A stretch of 64,000 nt of DNA from Streptomyces mesophilus. GTDB taxonomy: Bacteria; Actinomycetota; Actinomycetes; Streptomycetales; Streptomycetaceae. The DNA lies in contig NZ_JAAKZW010000011.1 of assembly GCF_011044995.1 (NCBI RefSeq), forward strand, positions 1 through 64,000, given 5' to 3'. The notes below the pieces were generated by a model. The model did not search any database. It had not been told where the DNA came from and saw only the letters and a list, made by a program, of their open reading frames with translations. Each line of letters starts with the position of its first letter. Positions within the stretch are counted from its first letter, which is position 1. Positions 51,330 through 59,333 of the stretch are shown piece by piece. The translations under genes and the position numbers were made by a program.

Positions 51330-52142
51330 ATGCCTAAGCCCCAGTACGCCTACGTGCTGCCACCCCACAAGGTGGAGTACGGGCTGGAGGTCGCGGTCAG
51401 CGACCTCGCCATCGACCCTCAGGCGCAGCGGACGCTCAGCGAACCGCGAGCCCAGCGCATGTCCGACAACCTCGTCATTGAGGCCATCGGCTTGATCATC
51501 GTTTCGCAGCGCGACGACGGCAAGAAGTACATCGTCGATGGACAGCACCGGAAGCGCGCCTGCGAGCTCGCCGGCATCACCACAGTCAAGGCCGAGGTCC
51601 ACTACGGCCTGACGCTTGCTCAGGAGGCAAGCCTCTTCCTGATCAAGAACCGCGAATCCCACAAGCCGAGGCCCATCGACGAGTACCACGTGGGGCTCAC
51701 CGGCGGGGTACCGCTCTTCGTGGATACGGACCGCGTCCTCAAGGACCACAGCCTGACGCTTGGTTCCACGTCCACCAACGGGGTCGGCGCCGTTTCCGGA
51801 GTTCTGCGGATCACGGAGCGCTGGGGCGCCGATACCCTCGACCGGACCCTTACGGTCGCGGAGGAGGCGTGGGGGCGCACGGCGGAAACCTGGGACGGCA
51901 TGCTCCTGGGAGGTATCGGCCAGTTCCTCGGTCGGTTCGGCGGTGAGATCGACGACCAGGAGCTCGCCAAGCGACTGCTCGAGTCCGGTTCCGCCCTCGC
52001 TTGGCGCGCCGAGATCCTCAGCCAGTCGTCCCGCGGCGGATTCAACAACAGCGGCACTGGCTCCCGCGTGACCACCGCCTTCAAGCTTGTCGCCCATGCA
52101 TGGAACAGGCGGCGTAGGCCCGCGAACCGCATCGAGATCTAG
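51330..52142 (+). CDS. ParB-like protein (DUF6551-type, DGQHR motif)
   Basis: A 270-residue protein from ATG 51330, with GGAAGG upstream. Residues about 10-100 contain a ParB/Srx-like fold with the motif YIVDGQHRKRACELAGI; the DGQHR signature occurs in ParB-like DUF6551 proteins and in DndB-type proteins of DNA-phosphorothioation. The C-terminal 170 residues are helical. It is divergent from the methyltransferase-HNH pair by 266 bp. It may bind nucleotide or DNA and regulate or assist that pair, but no direct evidence exists. Confidence 0.72.
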   Translation: MPKPQYAYVLPPHKVEYGLEVAVSDLAIDPQAQRTLSEPRAQRMSDNLVIEAIGLIIVSQRDDGKKYIVDGQHRKRACELAGITTVKAEVHYGLTLAQEASLFLIKNRESHKPRPIDEYHVGLTGGVPLFVDTDRVLKDHSLTLGSTSTNGVGAVSGVLRITERWGADTLDRTLTVAEEAWGRTAETWDGMLLGGIGQFLGRFGGEIDDQELAKRLLESGSALAWRAEILSQSSRGGFNNSGTGSRVTTAFKLVAHAWNRRRRPANRIEI

Positions 52143-52239
52143 CTCATCTGAGTCGGCCGGTGTCCCTTGCAACCTGGGCAAGGGGCAAGAATCCTCCGGC
52201 TTGACCAGAGCAGTTGCGATCTTCTGCCAAGCTAGATGC

Positions 52240-52413
52240 GTGAGAATCGTCAGACGAATCGGTGTTCCACCCATGCTGCGGTGGACGTTGCGTCTGATCG
52301 TTCTGCTGGGTGCATTGATCGTTTCGTACCTAGGGTTCCAGTCCCGCTTCGCCTCTCCGCGGGCTCTGGGCGAACCCCTTGATGTCGGCGTACCCGTACC
52401 CCTGCGCATCTGA
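52240..52413 (+). CDS. Very small membrane protein
   Basis: A 57-residue frame from GTG 52240 (or ATG 52273). One hydrophobic helix (LRLIVLLGALIVSYLGF) is flanked by basic residues, followed by a short tail. Probably a one-pass membrane peptide of unknown role. Confidence 0.45.
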   Translation: MRIVRRIGVPPMLRWTLRLIVLLGALIVSYLGFQSRFASPRALGEPLDVGVPVPLRI

Positions 52414-52462
52414 CAGACCCTCCTGCCTGCGTGATCCATAGTCCTCAAGGCAGGAGAGCTCT

Positions 52463-52867
52463 GTGCCGTGGCAGGCGCGCTTTCGAGGAGCTGCTCTCGT
52501 CTTGCCGACCGCAGTGAAGGGTCAGCAATCCACCATGTTCCAACTTCCTGACGGCATGCCGTTGTGGGTGGTCCTCATCCTCAGCGCCGCGTGCATCGCT
52601 ATCTTCGGCCTGGTCCGCCTGGTCGGGAAACTCCCCAAGGATTGGTACAAGCACCGCTCCGAGTTCCTCACCCGCAGGGAGGAACTGAGGAATAGTCACA
52701 AGGAGGGCCGGACGGCGACCTTGGAGAAGCCCCGGTTGATCTTCTTCGGGTTCGTGCTCGCCTGCGTCGTCGTGGTCATCGTCGCGCTCGTGGTGGTCAC
52801 GTCGCAGACCACGGCGGCAACCCCGCCACCCGAGACTCCCCCGGCAAGCTCGCCTGCGGCTCCCTGA
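52463..52867 (+). CDS. Membrane protein with two transmembrane helices
   Basis: A 134-residue protein. GGAGAG five bases upstream favours GTG 52463; an ATG at 52535 is an alternative that begins right before the first helix. Helix 1 (WVVLILSAACIAIFGLVRLV) and helix 2 (LIFFGFVLACVVVVIVALVVV) are joined by a basic cytoplasmic loop (KDWYKHRSEFLTRREELR), and the C-terminus is a Pro/Ala-rich extracytoplasmic tail. Function unknown. Confidence 0.7.
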   Translation: MPWQARFRGAALVLPTAVKGQQSTMFQLPDGMPLWVVLILSAACIAIFGLVRLVGKLPKDWYKHRSEFLTRREELRNSHKEGRTATLEKPRLIFFGFVLACVVVVIVALVVVTSQTTAATPPPETPPASSPAAP

Positions 52868-52984
52868 CCCTAGGCAGCCCGGCTCGGAGCCGCGCCTTGA
52901 CCCAGTTCTTGCGTTCAAGGCGCGGCCCGGCGGCCTTCAGGGCGTGTGCTCCCGTTCCATCACCGCGGCCTGACGTCGCGCGTC

Positions 52985-53155
52985 ACCTCGAGCAGTACAC
53001 GCATCTCACCACGCGACTGAGGATCCTTACTCGTTCGCTTGGTGCTCGTTTCTCGGACGAAGGGTTGCCGATTCGGCAGGTGGGCTGGAGTGAGTTGTCA
53101 CACGACGGGCTTCGGCGATGACCTCGCTATCGATCTCCGCCTCGGTGATGTCGCT
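52985..53155. repeat. Direct repeat arm A (partner at 54590-54770)
   Basis: About 170 bases of imperfect direct repeat, clear over ACCTCGAGCAGT-CACGCATCTC and GGGCTTCGGCGATGACCTC. It contains the 3' end of the 53027-53287 gene and sequence beyond its stop. Confidence 0.7.
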
Positions 53156-53287
53156 GACTGGGGTGTTCACGAGAGGGTCTGACCAGCAGCGATGCGACTC
53201 ATCAAAGATCATTTCCTGTCTGGCCAGTGATCGTCCCCCGTCAGCCAGCGCGATGAGGTGCGGCAGGAACCCCAGCGCGAGGATCAT
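53027..53287 (-). CDS. Short paralogue of the 54632-55165 protein
   Basis: An 86-residue protein from ATG 53287 (GTG 53314 is possible). The C-terminal half (DITEAEIDSEVIAEARRVTTH...PAESA) is a close copy of the end of the protein at 54632-55165. The N-terminal half differs (LALGFLPHLIALADGGRSL). It is divergent from the 421-residue gene and lies on one arm of a duplicated segment that flanks it. Function unknown. Confidence 0.5.
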   Translation of the reverse strand: MILALGFLPHLIALADGGRSLARQEMIFDESHRCWSDPLVNTPVSDITEAEIDSEVIAEARRVTTHSSPPAESATLRPRNEHQANE

Positions 53288-53314
53288 GTCGGACACCACC
53301 GATAGCGTACCCAC

Positions 53315-54580
53315 ATGCCCTTTGACGACGATCTGGCCGCTCGAATGGCGGAGCCGGACTTCTGGCCTCTGTATCTCTTCGACGACGAGGCGATGGAGGC
53401 ATACGAAGAGGCGCGGGAAGACGAGGAAGCGGAGGAAGAGGTCCTCCAGGCAGATTTCTTGCTGGATCGCGGCCTGGGTCTGCAGATCAGATTCGAACCG
53501 GGCGTTGGTTACGTCGATCTGGCCGTCCTATCACCGGAGACTGCGGAAGCCGAGACCGTGGGCTGGGATGACATGGCGCACTTCCACCCCCACGTCATGC
53601 CGTGGCAGGAGCTGGACCTGCTGTGCCGCGCTGCGGCCCTGCACACCCCGGCGCTGCAGCATCCGGGCCCGATGCTGGCGTTGCTGCTGCGGTTTGCCTT
53701 CCTGTACGAGGAAGAAGACCTAGACGCGATCACGCCGCTTGTGGACGCGGCCTTCGCCGCGGTACGACCCTCATCGCGAGTGGTAAGCGTGCGGGAGGAA
53801 ACTCGGGACTGGTTCGACCTGCGGGATCTTCGCGGCACGGGGATCGAGTGGACGGTTCGGCCCGAGGGCTGCCGGGCGGTGGCACAGCACGACCGCGGCA
53901 GGATGCCGCTGTACTCCCTGCGGGAGCCCGCCTCGGACGAGTTCCCGTTCGCCGCGTGGTCCAGGCTACTCGGACGCGCAACGGAACTGCTCGACGCTGT
54001 CAGGGCAGACTCCGCTGTCCACACCCCCCATGTGCAGACTGCACTCGAGCGTTGCACTGAGCCGGACGGCCACCAGCATCTCGGCCCCCTCGCAGACGCA
54101 CTGTCGTGGGCGAACTTCTGCCACAGCGCGCTGCTCCGCGCGGTGTCCGAGCCGGTCGCGCTGGTGGAAGCAGCTTGGGCGGTGGAGACCCTGGCAGGGC
54201 TGGAGCGGGGCAAACTGACAGCCGCCTGGTTCGGAGCCAGCCCTCTGGCCAGCAGTCGTTCATGGCGGCTGTCCCTCACCCTGCCGGCCGCCGGACGACC
54301 GTGGCGCTTTGCTCAGGAATTTGCAGGGGAACTCTCCGCCGACCTCCAGGAGGCCGGCCTGGGCATGGCGGAAATCAGCGGCAGCACATCTGTACCGGGT
54401 GAACACGGCGGTTACGTACATCACTCCGACGACCTCGACGTGCTGATCCGCGACGATCTACCAAGCGGAGTGCAGGCGATCTCCCGGCTGCTTCACCGCC
54501 ATCAGGCAGCTGAGACGGCCGTACTCAAGCACGACGAGACGCCGTTCGAGCACATACCTCTCATCGATCCGTCGACCTGA
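53315..54580 (+). CDS. Hypothetical protein, 421 residues
   Basis: Starts at ATG 53315. The N-terminus is very acidic (EAYEEAREDEEAEEEVLQ) and the chain is then helical, with DMAHFHPHVMPWQELDLLCRAAALH, a GYVHHSDDLDVLIRDDL segment near the C-terminus, and no known domain. The acidity, size and flanking by a repeated segment suggest an accessory, perhaps toxin-neutralising, protein. The flanking direct repeats imply a duplication or cassette exchange. Function unknown. Confidence 0.65.
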   Translation: MPFDDDLAARMAEPDFWPLYLFDDEAMEAYEEAREDEEAEEEVLQADFLLDRGLGLQIRFEPGVGYVDLAVLSPETAEAETVGWDDMAHFHPHVMPWQELDLLCRAAALHTPALQHPGPMLALLLRFAFLYEEEDLDAITPLVDAAFAAVRPSSRVVSVREETRDWFDLRDLRGTGIEWTVRPEGCRAVAQHDRGRMPLYSLREPASDEFPFAAWSRLLGRATELLDAVRADSAVHTPHVQTALERCTEPDGHQHLGPLADALSWANFCHSALLRAVSEPVALVEAAWAVETLAGLERGKLTAAWFGASPLASSRSWRLSLTLPAAGRPWRFAQEFAGELSADLQEAGLGMAEISGSTSVPGEHGGYVHHSDDLDVLIRDDLPSGVQAISRLLHRHQAAETAVLKHDETPFEHIPLIDPST

Positions 54581-54589
54581 CGTCCCGTT

Positions 54590-54770
54590 ACCTCGAGCAG
54601 TGCACGCATCTCCCCGTTCGACTGAGGACCTTTACCAGTGCGCTTGGTGATCGCTCCCCAAGTGGAGGTCCGCCGATTCGGCGGGTGAGCCGGGGTGGGT
54701 TGTCAGTCGGCGGGCTTCGGCGATGACCTCTCGGTCGATCTCCGACTCTGTGGTGTCGCTGTAATCGAGC
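54590..54770. repeat. Direct repeat arm B (partner at 52985-53155)
   Basis: Begins just after the stop of the 421-residue gene and covers the 3' end of the 54632-55165 gene. It is in the same orientation as arm A, so homologous recombination between the arms would delete the gene between them. Confidence 0.7.
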
Positions 54771-55165
54771 GTGTCGTATTCGTCATCGAGCAGGGCAAGC
54801 CGTTGGGTGAGTGGCAGCTCGTGCCCAAAGCGGCTGTGAATCCGGACGGTGAGCTCTGACGGGGTCATCTCGCCGGCCAGTAGGCGTCGTGCCAGTGCTC
54901 GTGCGGCGGCTTCCTGGGCGGCAAGGCCGTCGACGGGGTGCAGGACGAGACCGAGTTCGTCGAGAGCTGGTGGGAGCAGGTCGTTCACGTCGTAGTCGGC
55001 TTCGTTGCGGGTGCAGGCGGCGAGGATGCGCAGTGCGGGGCTGTCGAGTCCGGCGACGAGTGCGTCGCACGCGGCGCTGACCACATCGGCGGCGGGGATT
55101 TCCCCGATGCGCCACAGTGCGGCTTGGTCCTGCAGGGCGAGGGCTGCTGATTCGGTCGGCGTCAC
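54632..55165 (-). CDS. Hypothetical helical protein
   Basis: A 177-residue protein from GTG 55165. It is helical throughout (ALQDQAALWRIGEIPAADVVSAACDALVAG, NEADYDVNDLLPPALDELGL) and ends in ESEIDREVIAEARRLTTH, the segment shared with the short paralogue at 53027-53287. No domain is recognised. It is divergent from the 55278 gene. Confidence 0.65.
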   Translation of the reverse strand: MTPTESAALALQDQAALWRIGEIPAADVVSAACDALVAGLDSPALRILAACTRNEADYDVNDLLPPALDELGLVLHPVDGLAAQEAAARALARRLLAGEMTPSELTVRIHSRFGHELPLTQRLALLDDEYDTLDYSDTTESEIDREVIAEARRLTTHPGSPAESADLHLGSDHQAHW

Positions 55166-55277
55166 GTGCTCATGGTCGTTGTGCCGACGGAGCAGGTCGA
55201 GCGGATTTCTGGATCTCAAGTGGCGATGGTCTGATTTCCCCTTGTCCTGCGTCCGGAAGGTGGAGACGCTGTGCCCC

Positions 55278-55775
55278 ATGACGGTGATGAGCGGGGCGCT
55301 GAGCTGTACGACCTTGGAGGTGCTCTTTCCCGGCGCCGAGGCGGCCGACCGCGAGCGGCTGCTCCGCGCCGCCGCAGCCGTAGATGCCGCCTGCATCTCG
55401 GGGCAGCCAGTGTGGCAGTGGTTTCCTGGCCACCCTGTGTTCCCTGGAGCGGACGGCCCAGGTGTTTCGGAGATCTTGCTCGCAGAGATTCCGTTGTACG
55501 ACGCGGACAGCGACTGGCTGGGCCTCGAGTTCACTGTGGAGTGGACCAAGGACGGCGAGTTGAATGCCTGCGTGGCCGTGGGGGTGCAGTGTCTGTGCGA
55601 GGCGAACCACGGTACGCACTACGTCGATACCCTCAACGTTCCCGTGGGCGGGGAGACTCCGCTGGGCGACGCCTTCGAAGCGGCGGCCGCCCAGCTGATC
55701 GGTTGGCTCGCAGGAGCCCATGATCCCGAATGGTGGCGTAATCAGGCGCCCCTACCGTCGCCAGTGGTGGAGTGA
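55278..55775 (+). CDS. Hypothetical protein, immunity-like size
   Basis: A 165-residue protein from ATG 55278, with GGTGGAG about ten bases upstream. It is acidic, with Trp-rich and Asp-rich segments (GQPVWQWFPGHPVFPG, LYDADSDWLGLEFTVEW, NHGTHYVDTLN). No known domain. It ends 5 bp before the DUF5958 gene, so they are co-transcribed. Confidence 0.6.
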   Translation: MTVMSGALSCTTLEVLFPGAEAADRERLLRAAAAVDAACISGQPVWQWFPGHPVFPGADGPGVSEILLAEIPLYDADSDWLGLEFTVEWTKDGELNACVAVGVQCLCEANHGTHYVDTLNVPVGGETPLGDAFEAAAAQLIGWLAGAHDPEWWRNQAPLPSPVVE

Positions 55776-55780
55776 GGGTG

Positions 55781-56191
55781 ATGAATGAGCATGCCGTGCT
55801 GCTCAATGAACTCGCGCAGGGGCTGCGGCCGATGGCGCAGGGCATCGACTGGTTCGAGAACCTGAGCGAAGACATGCAGGCCGCAGCACTGCGGGACCTC
55901 TACCAGTTCTGCATTCAGGCCCGCGCCACCAAGGAAGACGGTCCGGCGAGCATCCGCCGCGCCGGCATTCGCCCGACCCACACGCCCGCAGTCTTGATCA
56001 CACGTGGGCGGATCGACGAACAGCTGGCAAAGATCGCCAGCCTTGCTCCACAGCACGAGCGCATCAAAGCGTTCCGGCTGTTGGTCGCCCTACTCGCTGT
56101 GGCGGACGGGCGTCGGCGAGAACGCTTCTGCAGCCATGGCTGCAGTCACAGTTGGCATCACCTGGACACTGGACCGGACGCCACGGCGTGA
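55781..56191 (+). CDS. DUF5958-family protein
   Basis: A 136-residue protein from ATG 55781, with GAGGG close upstream, five bases after the preceding stop. The pattern LLNELAQGLRPMAQGIDWFENLSE, RRAGIRPTHTPAVLITRGR, IKAFRLLVALLAVADGRRRERFC, then CSHGCSHSWHH, matches the DUF5958 family as I recall it. A C-terminal Cys/His cluster may bind zinc. No function is known; relatives often sit beside immunity-like genes. Confidence 0.75.
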   Translation: MNEHAVLLNELAQGLRPMAQGIDWFENLSEDMQAAALRDLYQFCIQARATKEDGPASIRRAGIRPTHTPAVLITRGRIDEQLAKIASLAPQHERIKAFRLLVALLAVADGRRRERFCSHGCSHSWHHLDTGPDATA

Positions 56192-56258
56192 TCACTGGTA
56201 CGCAGGCACCCGCCACAAGAACGCCCAGGGCGATGAGGATGATGGTGCCTTGACGAGC

Positions 56259-56738
56259 GTGACTGATAACCATGTGAAGGTCCACTTCCGAATGGACGTG
56301 GACGAGGATGGCTGGCCGCCGGCGAGCGTGGAGAGCCTATGGGCGGTCGATCTCGGCGACGGAACCGTGCGGCTGGACAACACCCCGTGGTTCGTCCGCG
56401 GCGTCGCCAGCGACGACATCATCCAAATAGAGACAGACGATGAAGGCGTCCGGTGGGCTGGGGAGACGGTTCAGTCCTCGCAGAACTGCACGATCCGGCT
56501 GATCGTTCTCAAGGATGGTGGCTCGGCCGCTGCCCGTCAGAGCGTGCTGGAGATCTTTCACCGCCTCGGTACGACCGGTGAGGGGATCGAGCAGTTCCGG
56601 ATGGTAGCTCTCGATGTCCCACCGGAAGCTGACTTGCACAAGATTCGCAAGCTCTTGGAGCACGGCGAAGCACAGGGGTGGTGGCACTGGGAGGAAGGGT
56701 GCGTCACTGCCGCCTGGAGGGCCACGGCCAGCACGTGA
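56259..56738 (+). CDS. DUF4265-family protein
   Basis: A protein of about 159 residues; the start is uncertain (GTG 56259 chosen, TTG 56250 possible). The pattern HVKVHFRMDVDEDGWPPASVESLWAVDLGDGTVRLDNTPWFVRGVASDD, RWAGETVQSSQNCTIRLIVLK and FHRLGTTGEG matches the DUF4265 family, small proteins often found near polymorphic-toxin and immunity genes. Beta-strand-rich N-terminus, helical C-terminus. Function unknown. Confidence 0.75.
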   Translation: MTDNHVKVHFRMDVDEDGWPPASVESLWAVDLGDGTVRLDNTPWFVRGVASDDIIQIETDDEGVRWAGETVQSSQNCTIRLIVLKDGGSAAARQSVLEIFHRLGTTGEGIEQFRMVALDVPPEADLHKIRKLLEHGEAQGWWHWEEGCVTAAWRATAST

Positions 56739-56800
56739 ACATCGGCGCCAGGACAACGCTCCAACCGGCCCTGCGGGCACATGCCATGCCCCGCGCTCAC

Positions 56801-57135
56801 TCAGCGGACACGGATGGGGCCGGAGTCGTCGGCCTTGATATCACCCTCGATCAGATCCGCGACCGCCTGCCGGTTCACGCCAAGCGAGATCCGCAACCTT
56901 GCGCAGGCTCAGCCCCCCGCTCCCTCATGACATCGACCAATCTCCGGGCCAGGTGCTGGACGGCCGCACCACCGGTGTCCGCGAGTTGAGCGTGGGGCCA
57001 GGTTTCCGGGTCTGGGGCAAGCTCGGACGGCGGCGTTCTACGGTTCATGCCTCCGACCATGCGGATGCACACCATTCCGTGAAGATCAGGTTCAACCCCC
57101 TTCACTGGCTGCTTGAGCAGCCACTCGGATGAGTC
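56801..57135 (-). pseudogene. HTH protein remnant, two frameshifts
   Basis: Pieces in three minus-strand frames join into one sequence: WLLKQPVKGVEPDLHGMV... QHLARRLVDVMRERG, then GLSLRKVADLAW, then GVNRQAVADLIEGD to the stop at 56801-56803. The last pieces form an HTH. As it stands the gene cannot give an intact protein; it was probably a small regulator. Confidence 0.5.
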
Positions 57136-57249
57136 TGTGACGTTGAGACCGAAGACTCCAGCCGCATCCGCGACTACCGTCCCCAACTCCCACCAGAGCG
57201 ATGCGCGCCGGTCGCGCCGACCGAGCGCGGGCGACGGTAGCGGCCGCCG

Positions 57250-57720
57250 CACCGGCCACCTGCTACAAGCCAAGGCGCCTGTTGGGCGCTTGGCCGTCTG
57301 GGCCGAGCGGAGCTGCCTGCCGCGCGATCCTGGAACGTGGCTGCGCACCGAGACGATCAACTCGTTCATCCTGTCTGGCTGCACCGGCCTTGAGGGCTCC
57401 TCGGTGCAGACCTGCAGAACCTGGCTGCGCCGGACGCACGAGGCGCTGGCGTGGGTGCAGCGCGGCGAGGCCCCCGCCGGCACATCTCCTCGCCCCGCAC
57501 GCCGCACCCACCTGACAAAGACGGCGAGTTGGCCCGATGCGGGACTGGACAGGGCACCTGCCCGGACCGGCATGTCTGGACGGGCTCGCGTTGATGGCAC
57601 TCGGTGCGGGTTGCGGGCTCGCCCCCGGCGAGATGGGCCGCATCCGCGGCCATCACATCGAGACCACGGTCGGGTGCCGGTACTCGATGAGCCCAACCAT
57701 GCCCTGCTGTCGATGCGCGG
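57250..57720 (+). pseudogene. Possible site-specific integrase-like remnant
   Basis: Coding-like pieces in two plus-strand frames (WLRTETINSFILSGCTGLEGSSVQTCRTWLRRTHEAL; then LDGLALMALGAGCGLAPGEMGRIRGHH) resemble the core-binding and catalytic start of a tyrosine-recombinase-like family in Streptomyces, but the frame is broken and the catalytic Arg-His-Tyr end is missing. Confidence 0.4.
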
Positions 57721-57907
57721 CTTCTCATCGACGGAGAAAATCAGGACGGCGCTGAAGCGTAACCAGTTCCCCTCGCTGCTCGTCAGGATGCTCGCGCCAC
57801 ACGTGCCGCTGCGTCAACTGCCAGTTGTCAGTGGGATGTTGCACCATAGTGAGCAGTGACCGCCACCGGTGGGGAGGCGGCCTGTTCCCGGGTCGAGGAG
57901 CAGCTGC

Positions 57908-59083
57908 GTGCATAACAACTTGATCTACCTCACCGATGGTCGAGGCAAGGTCGATGCCGCCGAGATGACCGACGACGAGTGGGAACGCCTCGTCGAGGAC
58001 AACTGCAACTCCGTCCGTCGCGCTCTGGTGAAGTGCGCCTGGTGCTGGGAGGAGAGCCGTGTCACTCACTGGATGAAGACCTACACTCGTGGCGGCCGCA
58101 TCGTCTCCCACCAGTCCGGCGAAAGCGCCGACCATCCGTATCAGGAACTGGAAAGCGACGAGCACAAAGCCTATTGCGACCGCGTCGCACGTGTTGGCTC
58201 GAGCGAAGGGTTCACCGCGAAGCGGGAGAAGGTCGGCGGCCTGACTCGCTCCGACGTCCTCCTGGTGGGCGATCGGAGCGTCTCCTACGAGATGCAGCAT
58301 TCGCCGTTCAAGGCCAAGTACAGGCCGCAGTTGCGCACCCGGCGGGCGCTGGCCGCGAAGCGAGACGCCGTGGCATGGCACACGGACAGCGACAGCATCT
58401 CGCGTGGAGCGAAGGTAGCGATGCTCCGCTCCGACATCGCCACCCTCCCCCAGATCGAGAACCCCCGGTACGAACTCCGCATCCTCGGTGGCTACCGGAA
58501 GGTCTTCGAGTGGACCTGCACCGCACGTGAAGGACACCGCTGCCCCAAAGGCCGGTTCGCCGGCTGCGGCGCTGCCCACGCCGGAGCCGAACCCACCGCC
58601 ATCACCCTCGACGACTTCATCCGCAAGGCCCCGGCCGGTCTGGCCTTCCCGGTCTGGCCACTCGACCGGCAGGGGTTTTGGACCACGCCCGGGGGCCATC
58701 AGATTTGGACGCACCACTACGGCGCCGGAGCGAAAGCCGGTCGCGCGACGTCTCGGCTGCCACTGAAGCAGGATGGCCAAGGGCACTCCATACGTATCGC
58801 CGCGTGGGATCACGAGTACACCGCGGACGCCTGCGCCGCCTCGTTGGCGGAGGCGGACACTCACCTGTTGTCCTTGCGGAGCCTGGCTGTTGCGGCGCAC
58901 GCGCGCCTTTCGGGGCTGGCCGGCGAGGCGTACGCGGTTCAGTGGCGGGCCTGGCGCACAGCGGCCGAGAACTTCCAGTCGGCACTTACTGTGTACGCCG
59001 CACGCGAGGATGTGAGCGCCCTGCGGGCCGAGGTAGAGCGGCGGGTGAAGTCCGCTGTCCCTTACCCAAAGTCCGGCTCCTGA
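57908..59083 (+). CDS. CoiA-like competence/nuclease protein
   Basis: A 391-residue protein from GTG 57908. Residues about 33-60 hold a Cys pair (C43-x2-C46 in CAWCWEESRVTHW) and residues about 85-150 a CoiA-type nuclease: DEHKAYCDRVARV, SSEGFTAKREKV, then D116 in LTRSDVLLVGDRSVSYEMQHS with E128 and Q130, and RRALAAKRDAVAWHT. CoiA-type proteins are thought to process DNA; Streptomyces homologues have no proven role. The C-terminus contains another Cys cluster (CTAREGHRCPKGRFAGC) and a helical end. This is the second CoiA-like gene in the window, longer than that at 11952. Confidence 0.72.
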   Translation: MHNNLIYLTDGRGKVDAAEMTDDEWERLVEDNCNSVRRALVKCAWCWEESRVTHWMKTYTRGGRIVSHQSGESADHPYQELESDEHKAYCDRVARVGSSEGFTAKREKVGGLTRSDVLLVGDRSVSYEMQHSPFKAKYRPQLRTRRALAAKRDAVAWHTDSDSISRGAKVAMLRSDIATLPQIENPRYELRILGGYRKVFEWTCTAREGHRCPKGRFAGCGAAHAGAEPTAITLDDFIRKAPAGLAFPVWPLDRQGFWTTPGGHQIWTHHYGAGAKAGRATSRLPLKQDGQGHSIRIAAWDHEYTADACAASLAEADTHLLSLRSLAVAAHARLSGLAGEAYAVQWRAWRTAAENFQSALTVYAAREDVSALRAEVERRVKSAVPYPKSGS

Positions 59084-59333
59084 CGGCCAGCACTGCGCGA
59101 CGGGCTGACTCGAGATGCCTGCAGCAGGTGCTTCAGCGGTTGTGCGGCTTGTGGTCGTCGAGGAACGCGGCCAACACCTCGTCCGACGCCTGCCGCACCC
59201 CATGGTGACGGGACGACGGGCAAGGCGGAAGAAAACGACGCTGCCACCGGGTCGCAGCCTGGCGCGCAGGGCGCGCAGGCTCTGATGCGCCCGGTCGTCT
59301 CCCGGGTGTCCTTGTCGGCCATGGTCTTGGGCG
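59084..59333. other. Decayed sequence with possible methyltransferase pieces
   Basis: The minus strand shows short coding-like pieces (LRALRARLRPGGSVVFFRLA; VLAAFLDDHKPHNR with a stop) in different frames, possibly a degraded gene end. No intact gene. Confidence 0.3.
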
